A stretch of 64,000 bases of DNA, taken from an uncultured Clostridia bacterium (GTDB lineage Bacteria; Bacillota; Clostridia; TANB77; CAG-508). Where the stretch lies: the NCBI GenBank assembly GCA_934178555.1, contig CAKPQL010000004.1, positions 28,467-92,466 of the forward strand. The letters are read 5' to 3'. The translations under genes were made by a program, and so were the position numbers. The notes under the pieces are model-generated. The model saw nothing but the letters and a program-made list of their open reading frames with translations, did not search any database and was not told where the DNA came from. Positions 26,512-36,342 of the stretch are shown here, in pieces. Every line of letters starts with the position of its first letter. Positions within the stretch are counted from its first letter, which is position 1.

Positions 26512-28741
26512 TTATACCATGTTAGTAGGGTTTAAATCCACTATAATACTTGCCTTTAAATTTTTATATTGATAATACTCTTTCAAACTTTTATTTACCA
26601 CATCTATAATACTATTATTAAATTTACACTTTGCAATTATTCTCCATCTATATTTGTTTTTTATCTTGTTTATTGGAGCCGGCATTGGTTTATATATTTC
26701 TAATTTATTTTGTGCATTTTTTGATAATATATTGTACATCTTAGTTGCTGATTTTTTTATATCTTCTTCATCATTTGAGGTAATATTAAACATCATAATA
26801 TCACTAAAAGGAGGATATTTTAATCTTTCTCTTAATATTATTTCAGATTCATAAAACATATCATAATCCTGTTTTTGTGCACATTCTATACTAAAATTAT
26901 CAGGGTTATATGTTTGTACAACAACTTCACCAGATAAATTTCCTCTCCCCGCTCTTCCTGCAACCTGAGTAAGCAATTGGAAAGTTCTTTCGCTTGCTCT
27001 AAAATCATCTATGTTTAAACTTCCATCTGCTGCTATGACTCCTACCAAAGTAACGTTTGGGAAGTGATGTCCCTTTACCACCATTTGTGTTCCTATTAAT
27101 ATATTAATATTCTCATTTTTAAATCTTTCTAATATTTGTTCATGAGAATTTTTTTTAGTTACTGTATCCACATCCATTCGTATTGTAGAAACTCCTGGAA
27201 ACATATTTTTTATCTCTGCTTCTAACTTTTGAGTTCCTGTACCAAAATATTTTACTTTCTTGCTACCACATACAGGACATACATTAAATACCTTCGTTTC
27301 ATATCCACAATAATGGCATTTTAATTTATTTTCTGTCATATGATATGTCAAACTTATATTACAATTTTTACATTTAGCTGTGAAACCACATTCTCTGCAC
27401 ATAACAAAAGTTGAATACCCTCTTCTATTTAAAAACAATATTGTTTGTCTATTATTTTTTATATTCTCTTCTATTTTTTGCTTTAAAACTTGACTAATCA
27501 TTGATTTATTGCCTTTTGCTAGTTCTTGTTTTAAATCCACTATTTTTACGTCTGGTAACTTAGAACAATTAGCTCTTTTAGTTAATTTTAGCAAAGTTGT
27601 TTTTCCGTTCATTGCTTTATAAAAAGTTTCTATATCTGGCGTCGCACTTCCTAATACTAATGGTATATTATTTTTTTTACATAAATATCGTGCAATTTCT
27701 TTTGCATTATACCTAGGTGTTGAATCTGACTTATACGAGGTATCGTGCTCTTCGTCTATTATCACAATCCCCACGTTATCCATAGGAGCAAATATTGCAG
27801 ATCTTGCCCCAATTAATATTTTTGCCTTACCTTCTTTTATTTTTTGCCATTGATCATATCTTTCTCCTAACATTAATTTGCTATGTAAAACAGATATGCA
27901 ATCTCCAAATCTTGCAAAAAATCTATTTACCATTTGAGGAGTAAGTGATATTTCAGGCACTAAAACTATAGCCGTTTTTCCTCTATCTAATACATTTTTT
28001 ATTAACTGTAAATATATTTCAGTTTTTCCGTGAACCAGTAACTCCATATAATAAAAACTCATTATATTCTTCTTGCTCTATACATTTGTTTACTTCTTGA
28101 TAGCATTTCTCTTGCTCTTCATTTAACTGTAAAGAATTATCTTTTGGCACTTGTTTATTTATAAACGGATTTCTTTCTATTTGCTTTTCTATGATTTCAA
28201 TATATCCATTTTTCTCTAAAACTTTTGTTACTGCTCTTGTAGTATCTGTTAGTTTCTCTAAATCAACTATATATATTCCATTGTTGTCTTCCAAAAACTT
28301 TAATAATCTAATTTGTTTTGGACTTTTCAATATTCTATTTTCTATATCTTCATATATTTGTTGCTTGTCTTTTTTTAGATAAACGTAATCAACCATTTTT
28401 TCTTTTATTCTATTATCTAATTTATTAGTTGTATTACCTGGTGGCAGCATTAACTTTACGCAATCAGATATATTACAAAAGTATTTTCTAGCCATTAGTT
28501 TGGCAAGTTCTATCTTTTCTGATGGTAATATCGAATCTTCTAGCTCTAAAATTTCTCTACTTGCAAATTCTGAATTTGGTTTTATATTTATTACAAAACC
28601 TTCTTGTTTCTTTATTCTTCCAAATGGCACAAAAACCCTACTTCCAATTGTTATCTTCTTTTCCATTTCTTTAGGTATTATATAATCAAATGTTTTATTT
28701 AATTGTTTTGCTGTACTATTTACTATTATCTCTGCTACCAT
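26512..28741 (-). CDS. priA: Primosomal helicase PriA, needs a +1 frameshift at an in-frame CGG in the Walker A motif
   Basis: Restarts stalled replication forks. The N-terminal DNA-binding domain runs from MVAEIIVNS (ATG 28741, GGAGG upstream) to the start of the helicase. At codon 238 the frame reads TCA CGG AAA AAC TGA. Skipping the C turns this into GVTGSGKTE, the Walker A P-loop, and the protein continues through IIDEEHD, GSATPDIE, the zinc-binding cysteines (CRECG, CKNC, CHYCG, CPVCG) and GRAGR to the end. The total of 742 residues is normal. Without the shift only a helicase-less fragment is made. It begins the priA-def-fmt run. Confidence 0.93.
28028..28030 (-). other. Putative +1 recoding site CGG (priA)
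   Basis: In-frame TCA CGG AAA AAC TGA. Omitting the C at 28030 gives TCA GGA AAA ACT GAA, i.e. S-G-K-T-E of the Walker A motif. There is no C or G homopolymer that a one-base slip could explain. The quadruplet is CGGA. Confidence 0.82.
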
Positions 28742-28818
28742 TTGTCTTACCTCCAAAATCTGCAATAATATTATCTATTATATATTAAAAACACATTTTT
28801 ATCTACAAAAAAACGCAA

Positions 28819-28853
28819 AAAATAAACACAAGGATTATTACCTTGTGTTTATT
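28819..28853. terminator. Intrinsic terminator after the PspA-type operon
   Basis: AAATAAACACAAGG and CCTTGTGTTTATTT form a 14-base stem with a 7-base loop and A/T tracts on both sides. It directly follows the stop of the 28864-29604 gene. Confidence 0.9.
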
Positions 28854-28863
28854 TTTTTAATAA

Positions 28864-29604
28864 TTAAAATAAATTACTTAATGAGCTAAGTGAATCTAAT
28901 GAATCTAATGCACTACTTAATTCTTTATATGCTTCTTCATGTAAATCACTGTATTGTGTTCTTCCTGAAAATTTACTATCTGCATAATCACTTAATTTAA
29001 CATCATCTGTTACTAAATTTGCTATTGCTAATACTACAATTACTACCATTAATACAATTGTCGCAACTAATACTAATTTGTCTGTATTTACATTTGTTAG
29101 TGAACTCATAAATGATACTATTAATGTTATTCCTGAATGTAATGATGCAAGTGCTAATATTAAAATTGATAATGGTGTCCAGAAAGATAATATTAAAGCT
29201 AATGTATATCCAACTGTATAAACAACAGCAGAATTAACTGTCATTGATAATGTATATGGATATGATTTTTGATCTTTTACTAATTTAGAAATTATAAATA
29301 ATACTAATGCAATTACAGCAATAGCTACTAAGTATATAGCAAATGTTTTTAATATTGCTACAACTGGATTTAATGCTTCCATATAAGCATCTCTTACACT
29401 GCTTTTTGAATTAAATATATGTATTACTCTAATTGTTGATAATACATTTACAATAGCTAACACTGCAGCTACTATAACAGCTTTTATTGCTCCTTTCTTT
29501 ATATCTTCCTTTTGTACTGTTTCTGTTACTTTTGATACAGGATGCATTAATAATTCTACAAATCCTGCCAATAGACCTTTTGCTATGTCTAATACTTTTT
29601 CCAT
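28864..29604 (-). CDS. Multi-pass membrane protein (Yip1-like layout)
   Basis: A 246-residue protein: a soluble, amphipathic N-terminus (about 1-38), five hydrophobic segments between 40 and 195 and a soluble serine/leucine-rich tail. The layout resembles Yip1-domain proteins, but I am not certain of the family. It is the last gene of a minus-strand set: small membrane protein, PspA, GIDE-domain protein, this gene. A role in membrane maintenance is inferred from that company. Confidence 0.55.
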   Translation of the reverse strand: MEKVLDIAKGLLAGFVELLMHPVSKVTETVQKEDIKKGAIKAVIVAAVLAIVNVLSTIRVIHIFNSKSSVRDAYMEALNPVVAILKTFAIYLVAIAVIALVLFIISKLVKDQKSYPYTLSMTVNSAVVYTVGYTLALILSFWTPLSILILALASLHSGITLIVSFMSSLTNVNTDKLVLVATIVLMVVIVVLAIANLVTDDVKLSDYADSKFSGRTQYSDLHEEAYKELSSALDSLDSLSSLSNLF

Positions 29605-29655
29605 TTTTGGTTTCCTCCTTTTATTTTTATATATTAAAAAATATTATAAACTAAT

Positions 29656-30438
29656 TTAAACAAACAACATTATTGCTCCAATTACAATTGATAAAATTCC
29701 TCCCACTAAAGCCATCATTGCATTGGTATTAGAAGAATTTATTAAATCCTCTTCTGATTTTGTTGTTACTATAAATGGTTTCTTTTTATCCATTGGTTTT
29801 CCTATATGTATAGTATTATCAACTCTATAAGCCTCACCTATTACATATAAACTTTGGTTTGGTTTTATTGTTTTTTCTTTCATTGAAACACCTAAGGTTT
29901 CTGCCCCTAAACTATTCAAAGACCATGAATTAAAATATTTATATCCTATAAGACTTCCTTTATTTTCAAATCTATCAAATGTTTTTGGTATATCTAAACT
30001 ACAACCACTTGCATTTATTTCTAATGTTACCTTTTCCTCAGAACTAGCATCCCTCATAAATATATCTTGAGATGTTTTTTCATCAGATATTGGTGTTTCT
30101 ACTTTTTTTACTCTTGTTTGTTCTCTACCTTGAGAATCTCTATATCTTTCTTTAACCTCACTTACTTGAGCAAGTGTTGATTCACAATACGCTACTTTTT
30201 GGTTAGAAAAAGGTGCTTCTGTTAATGTATCATCTGTTACATTTCCTTTTAATTCTACATATTCTCTATAATCAGATAACCCATTTTCATCCATTTGCTT
30301 AAACATATCTCTTAATTCTGATATTGTTTTTGTTTGCATAAATTTTATCTCTGTAACTTTATCTTTTGTTTTAGGTCTTATATAAAATATACCTACTAAA
30401 CCTAAAGCAATTAATAGTATTGAAAAAATTATATTCAT
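29656..30438 (-). CDS. GIDE-domain membrane protein
   Basis: A 260-residue protein with a membrane helix at each end (about 2-20 and 238-258) and a soluble domain between. The middle shows VELKGNV, EAPFSNQKVAYCESTL, LEINASGCSLDIPK and LYVIGEAYR. This is the pattern of the GIDE domain, first named in the eukaryotic mitochondrial ubiquitin ligase MUL1 but here without a RING finger. Bacterial versions often neighbour LemA or PspA genes. The function is unknown; a membrane-stress role with the adjacent PspA is likely. Confidence 0.7.
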   Translation of the reverse strand: MNIIFSILLIALGLVGIFYIRPKTKDKVTEIKFMQTKTISELRDMFKQMDENGLSDYREYVELKGNVTDDTLTEAPFSNQKVAYCESTLAQVSEVKERYRDSQGREQTRVKKVETPISDEKTSQDIFMRDASSEEKVTLEINASGCSLDIPKTFDRFENKGSLIGYKYFNSWSLNSLGAETLGVSMKEKTIKPNQSLYVIGEAYRVDNTIHIGKPMDKKKPFIVTTKSEEDLINSSNTNAMMALVGGILSIVIGAIMLFV

Positions 30439-30457
30439 ATTTTTCCTCGCTTTTATA

Positions 30458-31129
30458 TTATTGGTTATTATTCATTTCTTGTTTTAATTTCTCTAATTCT
30501 GCATTAATAGCATTATCCTTTTCCATTTGAGCAAATGGGTCATTTGTTGATTGTTCTGTTCCAGATATTTCTGAAAATGCATTTGCTTGTGATTCTTTTT
30601 GCTCGATTTTTTGTTCCATTTTTTCCATTTTTGCAAAAGCACTCTTGCTATCCATATTTCCTAATGTTTTTGCCATTTTTTGTTTAGCATCTGCCATTTG
30701 GCTTCTTGCAACTAACATTGCTTGTTTGCTTCTTGCTTCTTCTAATTTTTGCTTTAATATATCAACTTGATTTTTTATTTCATTAACTTGTGTTTCCATA
30801 GAATTGCACATTTCTTGATATTGTGCTACCATTTGATCTTGTTTTACTTTGTTTTCTAATGCTTGCTTTGCTAATTCTTCATTTCCTTGTGATAAGCACA
30901 TTTTAGCTTTTTCTTGCCAATTGTTAGATTGTTCTTGTGCATTAGCCAATTGTTTTTTTACTTGGTTTAAACTTCCCATTGCTGTTCCTAAACTTTGTGT
31001 AGACTTTCTTAATTGGTCTTCCATATCTATTATTATTTGTTTTACCATTTTCTCTGGATTTTCAGCTTTATCAATTAAATCATTGATATTTGATCTTATT
31101 AAATCACTTAATCTTTCAAATATTGCCAT
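30458..31129 (-). CDS. PspA/IM30 family membrane-stress protein
   Basis: A 223-residue, almost fully helical protein. It matches PspA at the N-terminal amphipathic helix (FERLSDLIRSNINDLIDKAENPEKMVKQ) and through the coiled coil (AQEQSNNWQEKAKMCLSQGNEELAKQAL). PspA/IM30 proteins assemble into rings and rods on damaged inner membranes, much like ESCRT-III. It is transcribed with the upstream small membrane protein and the downstream GIDE-domain gene. A strong AGGAGG precedes it. Confidence 0.9.
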   Translation of the reverse strand: MAIFERLSDLIRSNINDLIDKAENPEKMVKQIIIDMEDQLRKSTQSLGTAMGSLNQVKKQLANAQEQSNNWQEKAKMCLSQGNEELAKQALENKVKQDQMVAQYQEMCNSMETQVNEIKNQVDILKQKLEEARSKQAMLVARSQMADAKQKMAKTLGNMDSKSAFAKMEKMEQKIEQKESQANAFSEISGTEQSTNDPFAQMEKDNAINAELEKLKQEMNNNQ

Positions 31130-31151
31130 TTTCTATTCCTCCTATATTAAA

Positions 31152-31562
31152 TTATTGTTCTCTTTTTTTAAATAATGTTTTTAGCAGTAATCCTGCTCCT
31201 GCAGCACACATTCCAATTATTAAAATGTAATCCCATAATGTCATAGAACTTAATGTTATTCTTACACTCATTATTATTGTAGCTACTACTATAACTACTC
31301 CTAATGATATTAATAGCTTAGGTCCAAATGATTTAGGATTGTAAAAGTACCATATAACACCTATAATAAATGGAACTATCATTAGTCCTGATGAAAAGTC
31401 TATCCCAATAAAATTCCATGAATACCAGCTTGAATGTACTATAGTCTTTTTAAATAACATGTATAGTCCTAATCCTAGAAGTATAACACCCAAAAAGAAT
31501 TCAAGTAACTCATTACCAGAGCTTTGATTTTTTTGATTTGTGTTTTTTTGAATATCTTTCAA
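31152..31562 (-). CDS. Small four-helix membrane protein in the PspA cluster
   Basis: A 136-residue protein with a polar N-terminus and four hydrophobic segments (about 20-38, 55-72, 82-100, 108-126). It begins with TTG at 31562, seven bases after GGAGG. I do not recognise the family. It is the first gene before pspA, so it probably acts with PspA at the membrane. Confidence 0.6.
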   Translation of the reverse strand: MKDIQKNTNQKNQSSGNELLEFFLGVILLGLGLYMLFKKTIVHSSWYSWNFIGIDFSSGLMIVPFIIGVIWYFYNPKSFGPKLLISLGVVIVVATIIMSVRITLSSMTLWDYILIIGMCAAGAGLLLKTLFKKREQ

Positions 31563-31680
31563 AGGATTTCCCTCCTTCTTTCGTAAAATTCTACATTATT
31601 ATATTATATTTTACTTTTATTTGCAATAGAATTTATTGAAATTTTACTTAATGCTAAACCTTAAACGTATACATCAACAT

Positions 31681-31711
31681 AAAAGAGCACGAATTTTATC
31701 GCGCTCTTAAA
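31681..31711 (-). terminator. Intrinsic terminator of aspS
   Basis: On the minus strand AAGAGCGCGA and TCGTGCTCTT form a stem followed by TTTATG. It lies about 30 bases after the aspS stop. Confidence 0.8.
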
Positions 31712-31738
31712 TTATACGTTTTGTATTTATATAATATT

Positions 31739-33502
31739 CTATTTATTTTCTTTTACATCTACTTTTATATGAACTTCTCTTAGTTGCTTTTCTGTAACCT
31801 CTCCTGGAGCTCCCATTAATAAATCTTGAGCTTTACTATTCATTGGGAATGCAATTACTTCACGAATACTTGGTTCGTCTGTAATTAACATTATCATTCT
31901 ATCAACACCTGGCGCAATTCCTGCGTGTGGTGGTGCTCCATAATGGAATGCATTAAATAGGGCTGGGAATTTTTTCTCTATGTGCTCTTTTGTATATCCT
32001 GCAATTTCAAATGCTTTAATCATTATTTCTGGATCATGATTTCTTACTGCCCCTGATGAAAGTTCAATACCATTACAAACAATATCATATTGATATGCAA
32101 GTATATCTAATGGATTTTTTGTATTTAATGCTTCTAATCCACCTTGTGGCATAGAAAATGGGTTATGACTAAATGCAATTTGTCCATCTTCAATTTCATA
32201 CATTGGGAAATCAACTATCCAACAGAACTTAAATACATCTTTTTCTAATAAATCTAGTCTTATTCCTAATTCTGTTCTTATTTGTCCTGCAAGTGTTTCA
32301 ACAATTCCTTTTTGCTCTGCTATAAAGAATATTGCATCCCCTGCACCTGATGAAGTTCTTTTTAATAGTTCTTCTCTTGATGCATCATCTATAAATTTAG
32401 CTATTGGTCCTTGGAATGTTCTATCATCATTTACCCTTAACCATGCTAATCCCTTTGCTCCACATTCTTTTATTGCAAAATCTGTCATTCCGTCAAAGAA
32501 ACTTCTTGGACATTCTTTTACATTATGTGTTGCAATTACTCTTACTATTTTTCCTTTGAAAGCATTAAATTCAATGTTTTGGAATATATCTGTAACATCT
32601 TCTATAATTAATGGATTTCTTAAATCTGGTTTATCTGAACCGTATTTTAACATTGCTTCATTATATGAGATTCTTGGGAAAGGATGTTCTGCTACTCTTT
32701 TATTTGAAAACTCTCTAAATGTATTATACATAACTTCTTCCATTACGTTAAACACATCTTCTTGTGTTGCAAAAGCCATTTCCATATCTAATTGATAAAA
32801 TTCTCCAGGAGCTCTGTCAGCTCTAGCATCTTCATCTCTGAAGCAAGGAGCTATTTGGAAATATTTATCTATTCCTGAAACCATTAATAGTTGCTTAAAT
32901 TGTTGTGGTGCTTGTGGTAATGCATAGAATTTACCAGGATGAACTCTACTTGGTACTAAATAATCTCTTGCTCCTTCTGGAGATGAACTTGTAAGTACAG
33001 GAGTTTGTACTTCTGTAAAGTTTCTTTCTATCATTTGGTTTCTTAAAAATTGTAATATTTTTGCTCTTAAAAGAATATTTTGTTTTAATTTTTCTGAACG
33101 TAAATCCAAAAATCTATATTGTAATCTTAAATCTTCTCTTACATCTTTCTCTTCATTTACAGCAAAAGGAAGATTTTTTAATCTTTTTCCTAGAATTTCT
33201 ACTGTATCTATAAACACTTCTATTTCACCTGTTGCAAGATTTTTGTTGATTGTTTCTTCATCTCTTTTTCTTACTACGCCTGTAATAGATATTGTTGATT
33301 CTACAGGTATTCTTTGTACTTCGTCTACTTTTTTCTCATCGCCTGATGTAACAATTTGTGTTATACCATATTGATCTCTTAAATCAATAAACACGACTCC
33401 CCCTAAGTCTCTAACAGATTGTACCCAACCTGCTAATTTAACTGTTTGTCCTACATTTTCAGCTCTTAATTCTCCACAATTGTGTGTTCTGTACTCATTC
33501 AT
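31739..33502 (-). CDS. aspS: Aspartyl-tRNA synthetase
   Basis: Class II synthetase of 587 residues. An N-terminal OB-fold (GWVQSVRDLGGVVFIDLRDQYG) is followed by motif 2 (FRDEDARADRAPGEFYQLDMEM), the large bacterial GAD insertion and motif 3 (GIAPGVDRMIMLI). Length and order are those of bacterial AspRS. Whether it also charges tRNA-Asn cannot be decided from the protein alone, but the T-box specifier reads as asparagine. It starts after AAGGGGG and is controlled by the T-box at 33530-33740. Confidence 0.97.
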   Translation of the reverse strand: MNEYRTHNCGELRAENVGQTVKLAGWVQSVRDLGGVVFIDLRDQYGITQIVTSGDEKKVDEVQRIPVESTISITGVVRKRDEETINKNLATGEIEVFIDTVEILGKRLKNLPFAVNEEKDVREDLRLQYRFLDLRSEKLKQNILLRAKILQFLRNQMIERNFTEVQTPVLTSSSPEGARDYLVPSRVHPGKFYALPQAPQQFKQLLMVSGIDKYFQIAPCFRDEDARADRAPGEFYQLDMEMAFATQEDVFNVMEEVMYNTFREFSNKRVAEHPFPRISYNEAMLKYGSDKPDLRNPLIIEDVTDIFQNIEFNAFKGKIVRVIATHNVKECPRSFFDGMTDFAIKECGAKGLAWLRVNDDRTFQGPIAKFIDDASREELLKRTSSGAGDAIFFIAEQKGIVETLAGQIRTELGIRLDLLEKDVFKFCWIVDFPMYEIEDGQIAFSHNPFSMPQGGLEALNTKNPLDILAYQYDIVCNGIELSSGAVRNHDPEIMIKAFEIAGYTKEHIEKKFPALFNAFHYGAPPHAGIAPGVDRMIMLITDEPSIREVIAFPMNSKAQDLLMGAPGEVTEKQLREVHIKVDVKENK

Positions 33503-33529
33503 TTTTTAACCCCCTTTTAATTTATGCAT

Positions 33530-33740
33530 ATACAAAAAATCCTTCATTCCTATATATACACATATATAGGGACGAAGGATATAATCTTCCGCGGTGCCAC
33601 CCCATTTGAGAAAATTTTATTTTCTCCACTTTATTTTTTATTGCTCTAAAGTATGTTTCGTAATTAAACTTATTTAAAATGCTTTCAGCCTAGGCATTTA
33701 TTCTCTGTAAAACAGTGTCTTAATTGCTTTCTACTTTATA
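33530..33740 (-). promoter_or_regulatory. T-box leader of aspS
   Basis: On the minus strand the antiterminator core GGGTGGCACCGCGG (33602-33589) precedes a long terminator hairpin (33580-33533) and a T-tract. Upstream, GGCTGAAAGC lies in the Stem I arm, and AAAGTA (33737-33732) pairs with TACTTT (33653-33648) to close the base of Stem I. The triplet next to the base on its 3' side is AAC followed by A (33657-33655), which would read tRNA-Asn. Binding of uncharged tRNA would allow aspS transcription. This leader fills the 350-base gap between aspS and the deacetylase gene. Confidence 0.9.
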
Positions 33741-33852
33741 TTAACGCAAATTACTTATTTGAATATTAATATTTTACATATTATTTACAAAAAAGTCAAT
33801 ATTTATGTCAAATTTTTATTCCTCTATGAACTTTTATGACTGTCCTCTATGT

Positions 33853-34680
33853 TCATTTTTGAAATTCGTCTAGTGACTTAAATTCGTATCCCATCTTTTT
33901 TATCTCTTTTATACAATAATCCAATACCTCAGTATTATCTTTTGAATTTCCGTGTAGCAATATTACAGCACCATTATGCACATTTCCCAGTATTTTTTCT
34001 TTTGCATAATCAACTCTACATTGCTTCTTTTCATCCCAATCATCATAAGCAAAACTCCACATAACAGTTGTATATCCTAATGATTGTATTGTTTTTAAAG
34101 TTCTCTCGCTGTATTCTCCCATTGGTGGTCTTAGATACTTCATTTCATATCCTGTTTTATTATATATTGCTGTATGCAAATCCTGTATTTCGGATTTTAT
34201 TTTTTCATCCGTTAAATCTGGCATACTATAATGATTTACTGTATGATTTCCTATTATATGTCCTTCATCAATCATTCTTTTTACTAAATCAGGCTGACTA
34301 TTTGCATAATGAGCAGTTATAAAAAATGTTGCTTTTACATCATTTTCCTTTAATGTATCCAATATTCTAGATGTATATCCAGCTTCATAGCCCTCATCAA
34401 ATGTTAAATACACATACTTAGATTCATTATTTCCCATAGCTATTCCATTATATTGTTCTATTAGTCTTTTATTATTTGCACCTAAATCTGGTTGTTCATG
34501 GTTATCATTTCTTTTTATTCCCCAACCTATTTTTTTATTACTTAACTCACTAGTTGTAGTAACTACACTTGCATTTGTTTGAATAACGTCATCTTTAGAA
34601 TTTATTATACTAACAGTAAATATTAATGTAATTATCCCAAGTGTAATTGCTAAAATTGAATTAACAGATTTTATTTTCAT
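33853..34680 (-). CDS. PdaA-type polysaccharide deacetylase
   Basis: A 275-residue exported deacetylase. A signal anchor (about 7-24) is followed by a linker and the NodB domain: YLTFDEGYEAGYT near 90 with the first metal aspartate/catalytic glutamate, GHIIGNHTVNHYSMP near 140 with the metal histidines, LRPPMGEYSE near 183 and VILLHGNSKD near 241. The TFDEGYE variant is typical of PdaA, which makes muramic-delta-lactam in spore cortex. The start is ATG 34680 after AGGAGGAAT; a longer reading to 34758 lacks a ribosome site. Confidence 0.85.
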   Translation of the reverse strand: MKIKSVNSILAITLGIITLIFTVSIINSKDDVIQTNASVVTTTSELSNKKIGWGIKRNDNHEQPDLGANNKRLIEQYNGIAMGNNESKYVYLTFDEGYEAGYTSRILDTLKENDVKATFFITAHYANSQPDLVKRMIDEGHIIGNHTVNHYSMPDLTDEKIKSEIQDLHTAIYNKTGYEMKYLRPPMGEYSERTLKTIQSLGYTTVMWSFAYDDWDEKKQCRVDYAKEKILGNVHNGAVILLHGNSKDNTEVLDYCIKEIKKMGYEFKSLDEFQK

Positions 34681-34795
34681 GCTATTCCTCCTTGTTTTTA
34701 GTTCTATATACAATTTTATGCTTATTATTACTATTTTATTAATATATAGAACAAACAAAAATAAAACTGTTCAAAATTACGTTGGGCATATATAG

Positions 34796-36133
34796 TTATT
34801 TAACCTTTTCTTGTTTCTCATTTTTCCATATATCAGCTAAAGTTATAGTTTTCAATCCATCCCTGCTTTTTCCTAAAGATATCGTTTCTAATTTTATATT
34901 TCCGCTATTTAAACCTTTTTCAATTAATTCAATATATGCTCTCTCTTCTTCAGGTGTTCCTTTCATGTTTATTCCTTTTAACACTAAATCACTAATTTCA
35001 GTATTTCTTATTTCCTTCCTTAATCTCCTTATGCATACTGTAATCTGACTTTCATTATCTTTACTTGAAAATTTATCGCAGATTTCTTTTGCTTTTTCAA
35101 AATCTTTTATACCAGCCAAATTCCTTACTACTGTTTTTAGTGCTTGTTCTAATTCTACGCCACATAATTTTTGTATCTGCATAATTGTTATTTCTGGATT
35201 TGTTATATGATATTGTTCTGGTTCTTTCATTAGTATTGTTCTTATTTGGATTAAAATTTGCATTTTTTCTTGTTCTTCTGTTAATGTAAATCTAGTTTTA
35301 GGTTTGTTTTCTACTCTTCTTTTAGCTTCTTTCTCAACAGTTTCATTTGCTGACTGAATATCTAATGTACCATTTGCAAGCTCTTTTATAATTAATTCTA
35401 TATCTACTGGAATCTCATTTCTTATTTTATCAAATACTTTTTGTTGACTAATTTTTGATATTTTATTTTCTATTTTTTTTCTTATTGGTTCTATAATTAT
35501 TTGATTATTTTGTTGCATTCTGGTTGTTAATTTTTTCTCTAGAGCTTTTAATTCTTCTAGTTCATATGTTTGCGTCTGAGCAACATCAACAGCTTTTGTC
35601 AGTTTTCTCATTATTATTATTTTACATTTCATCATATAGTAATCAATTGTATCTCTTGAATTTAAGTTTAATTTTTCGAATACTTCTGACTCTAATAAAT
35701 AATGTAATTTTTCTGCTTGATCAATAGTTAATTGATAATCTTCTATTTTCTTTATCTCTGCTAATGTACAAATAGCACCTCTTCTTTTTTCCTCTTTTGG
35801 AAGTTCTTTAATATCATTTACTATTTTCTCTATTTCTATTATAACTGAATCTACTAATTTCACATCTTGGTTTAGTAGCTCTTCTGATTTTTTAACCTTA
35901 AGTGTGTCATTCTCAAAAAATAGTTTTTTATATCTTTCTCTCATTTGCTCCATTTTTGCATGAGCATATTTATTTCTACTATCTATTATTTCTCTCTTTT
36001 CTACTTCTTCCAATTCTAACTTATATTGTCTCATTTCTTCAATTGGAATATCTAATTCAAAAGATATCAATTCTAAATCAAATCCATTTTTTATTAATTT
36101 CTTAAGTTCTTCTATTTCACTATATTCTCTCAT
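34796..36133 (-). CDS. Uncharacterised helical protein
   Basis: A 445-residue, highly charged, mostly helical cytosolic protein. The N-terminus (SEIEELKKLIKNGFDLELISFELDIPIEEMRQYK) looks like a small helix-turn-helix of the kind that starts some regulatory proteins. Long coiled-coil-like stretches follow (about 35-125 and 180-250) and then a C-terminal domain with cysteine-containing helices (QIQKLCGVELEQAL, ITVCIRRLRKEI). I do not recognise the family. It stands alone between the PdaA-like gene and the orphan gene at 36343. Confidence 0.6.
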   Translation of the reverse strand: MREYSEIEELKKLIKNGFDLELISFELDIPIEEMRQYKLELEEVEKREIIDSRNKYAHAKMEQMRERYKKLFFENDTLKVKKSEELLNQDVKLVDSVIIEIEKIVNDIKELPKEEKRRGAICTLAEIKKIEDYQLTIDQAEKLHYLLESEVFEKLNLNSRDTIDYYMMKCKIIIMRKLTKAVDVAQTQTYELEELKALEKKLTTRMQQNNQIIIEPIRKKIENKISKISQQKVFDKIRNEIPVDIELIIKELANGTLDIQSANETVEKEAKRRVENKPKTRFTLTEEQEKMQILIQIRTILMKEPEQYHITNPEITIMQIQKLCGVELEQALKTVVRNLAGIKDFEKAKEICDKFSSKDNESQITVCIRRLRKEIRNTEISDLVLKGINMKGTPEEERAYIELIEKGLNSGNIKLETISLGKSRDGLKTITLADIWKNEKQEKVK

Positions 36134-36265
36134 TTTACCACATTTCCTTATTTTTTACTTTCATAATATATTTTATCTATACACTTTTAGAATATATCTT
36201 TTGTAAATATTATAAATTATAGCATAGATATATCCATTTTTCAACGCATCAATTTAGTTAAATAG

Positions 36266-36303
36266 AAAAAACTCCACCAGATACATCTAGTGGAGTTTTA
36301 TTT
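36266..36303 (-). terminator. Intrinsic terminator of the orphan gene
   Basis: On the minus strand ACTCCAC and GTGGAGT, extended by an inner AGAT/ATCT pairing, are followed by TTTTTTCT. It lies about 40 bases after the stop at 36343. Confidence 0.85.
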
Positions 36304-36342
36304 CAATACCAAAATTACAATATTACCTCAGTTGGTAAAGTT

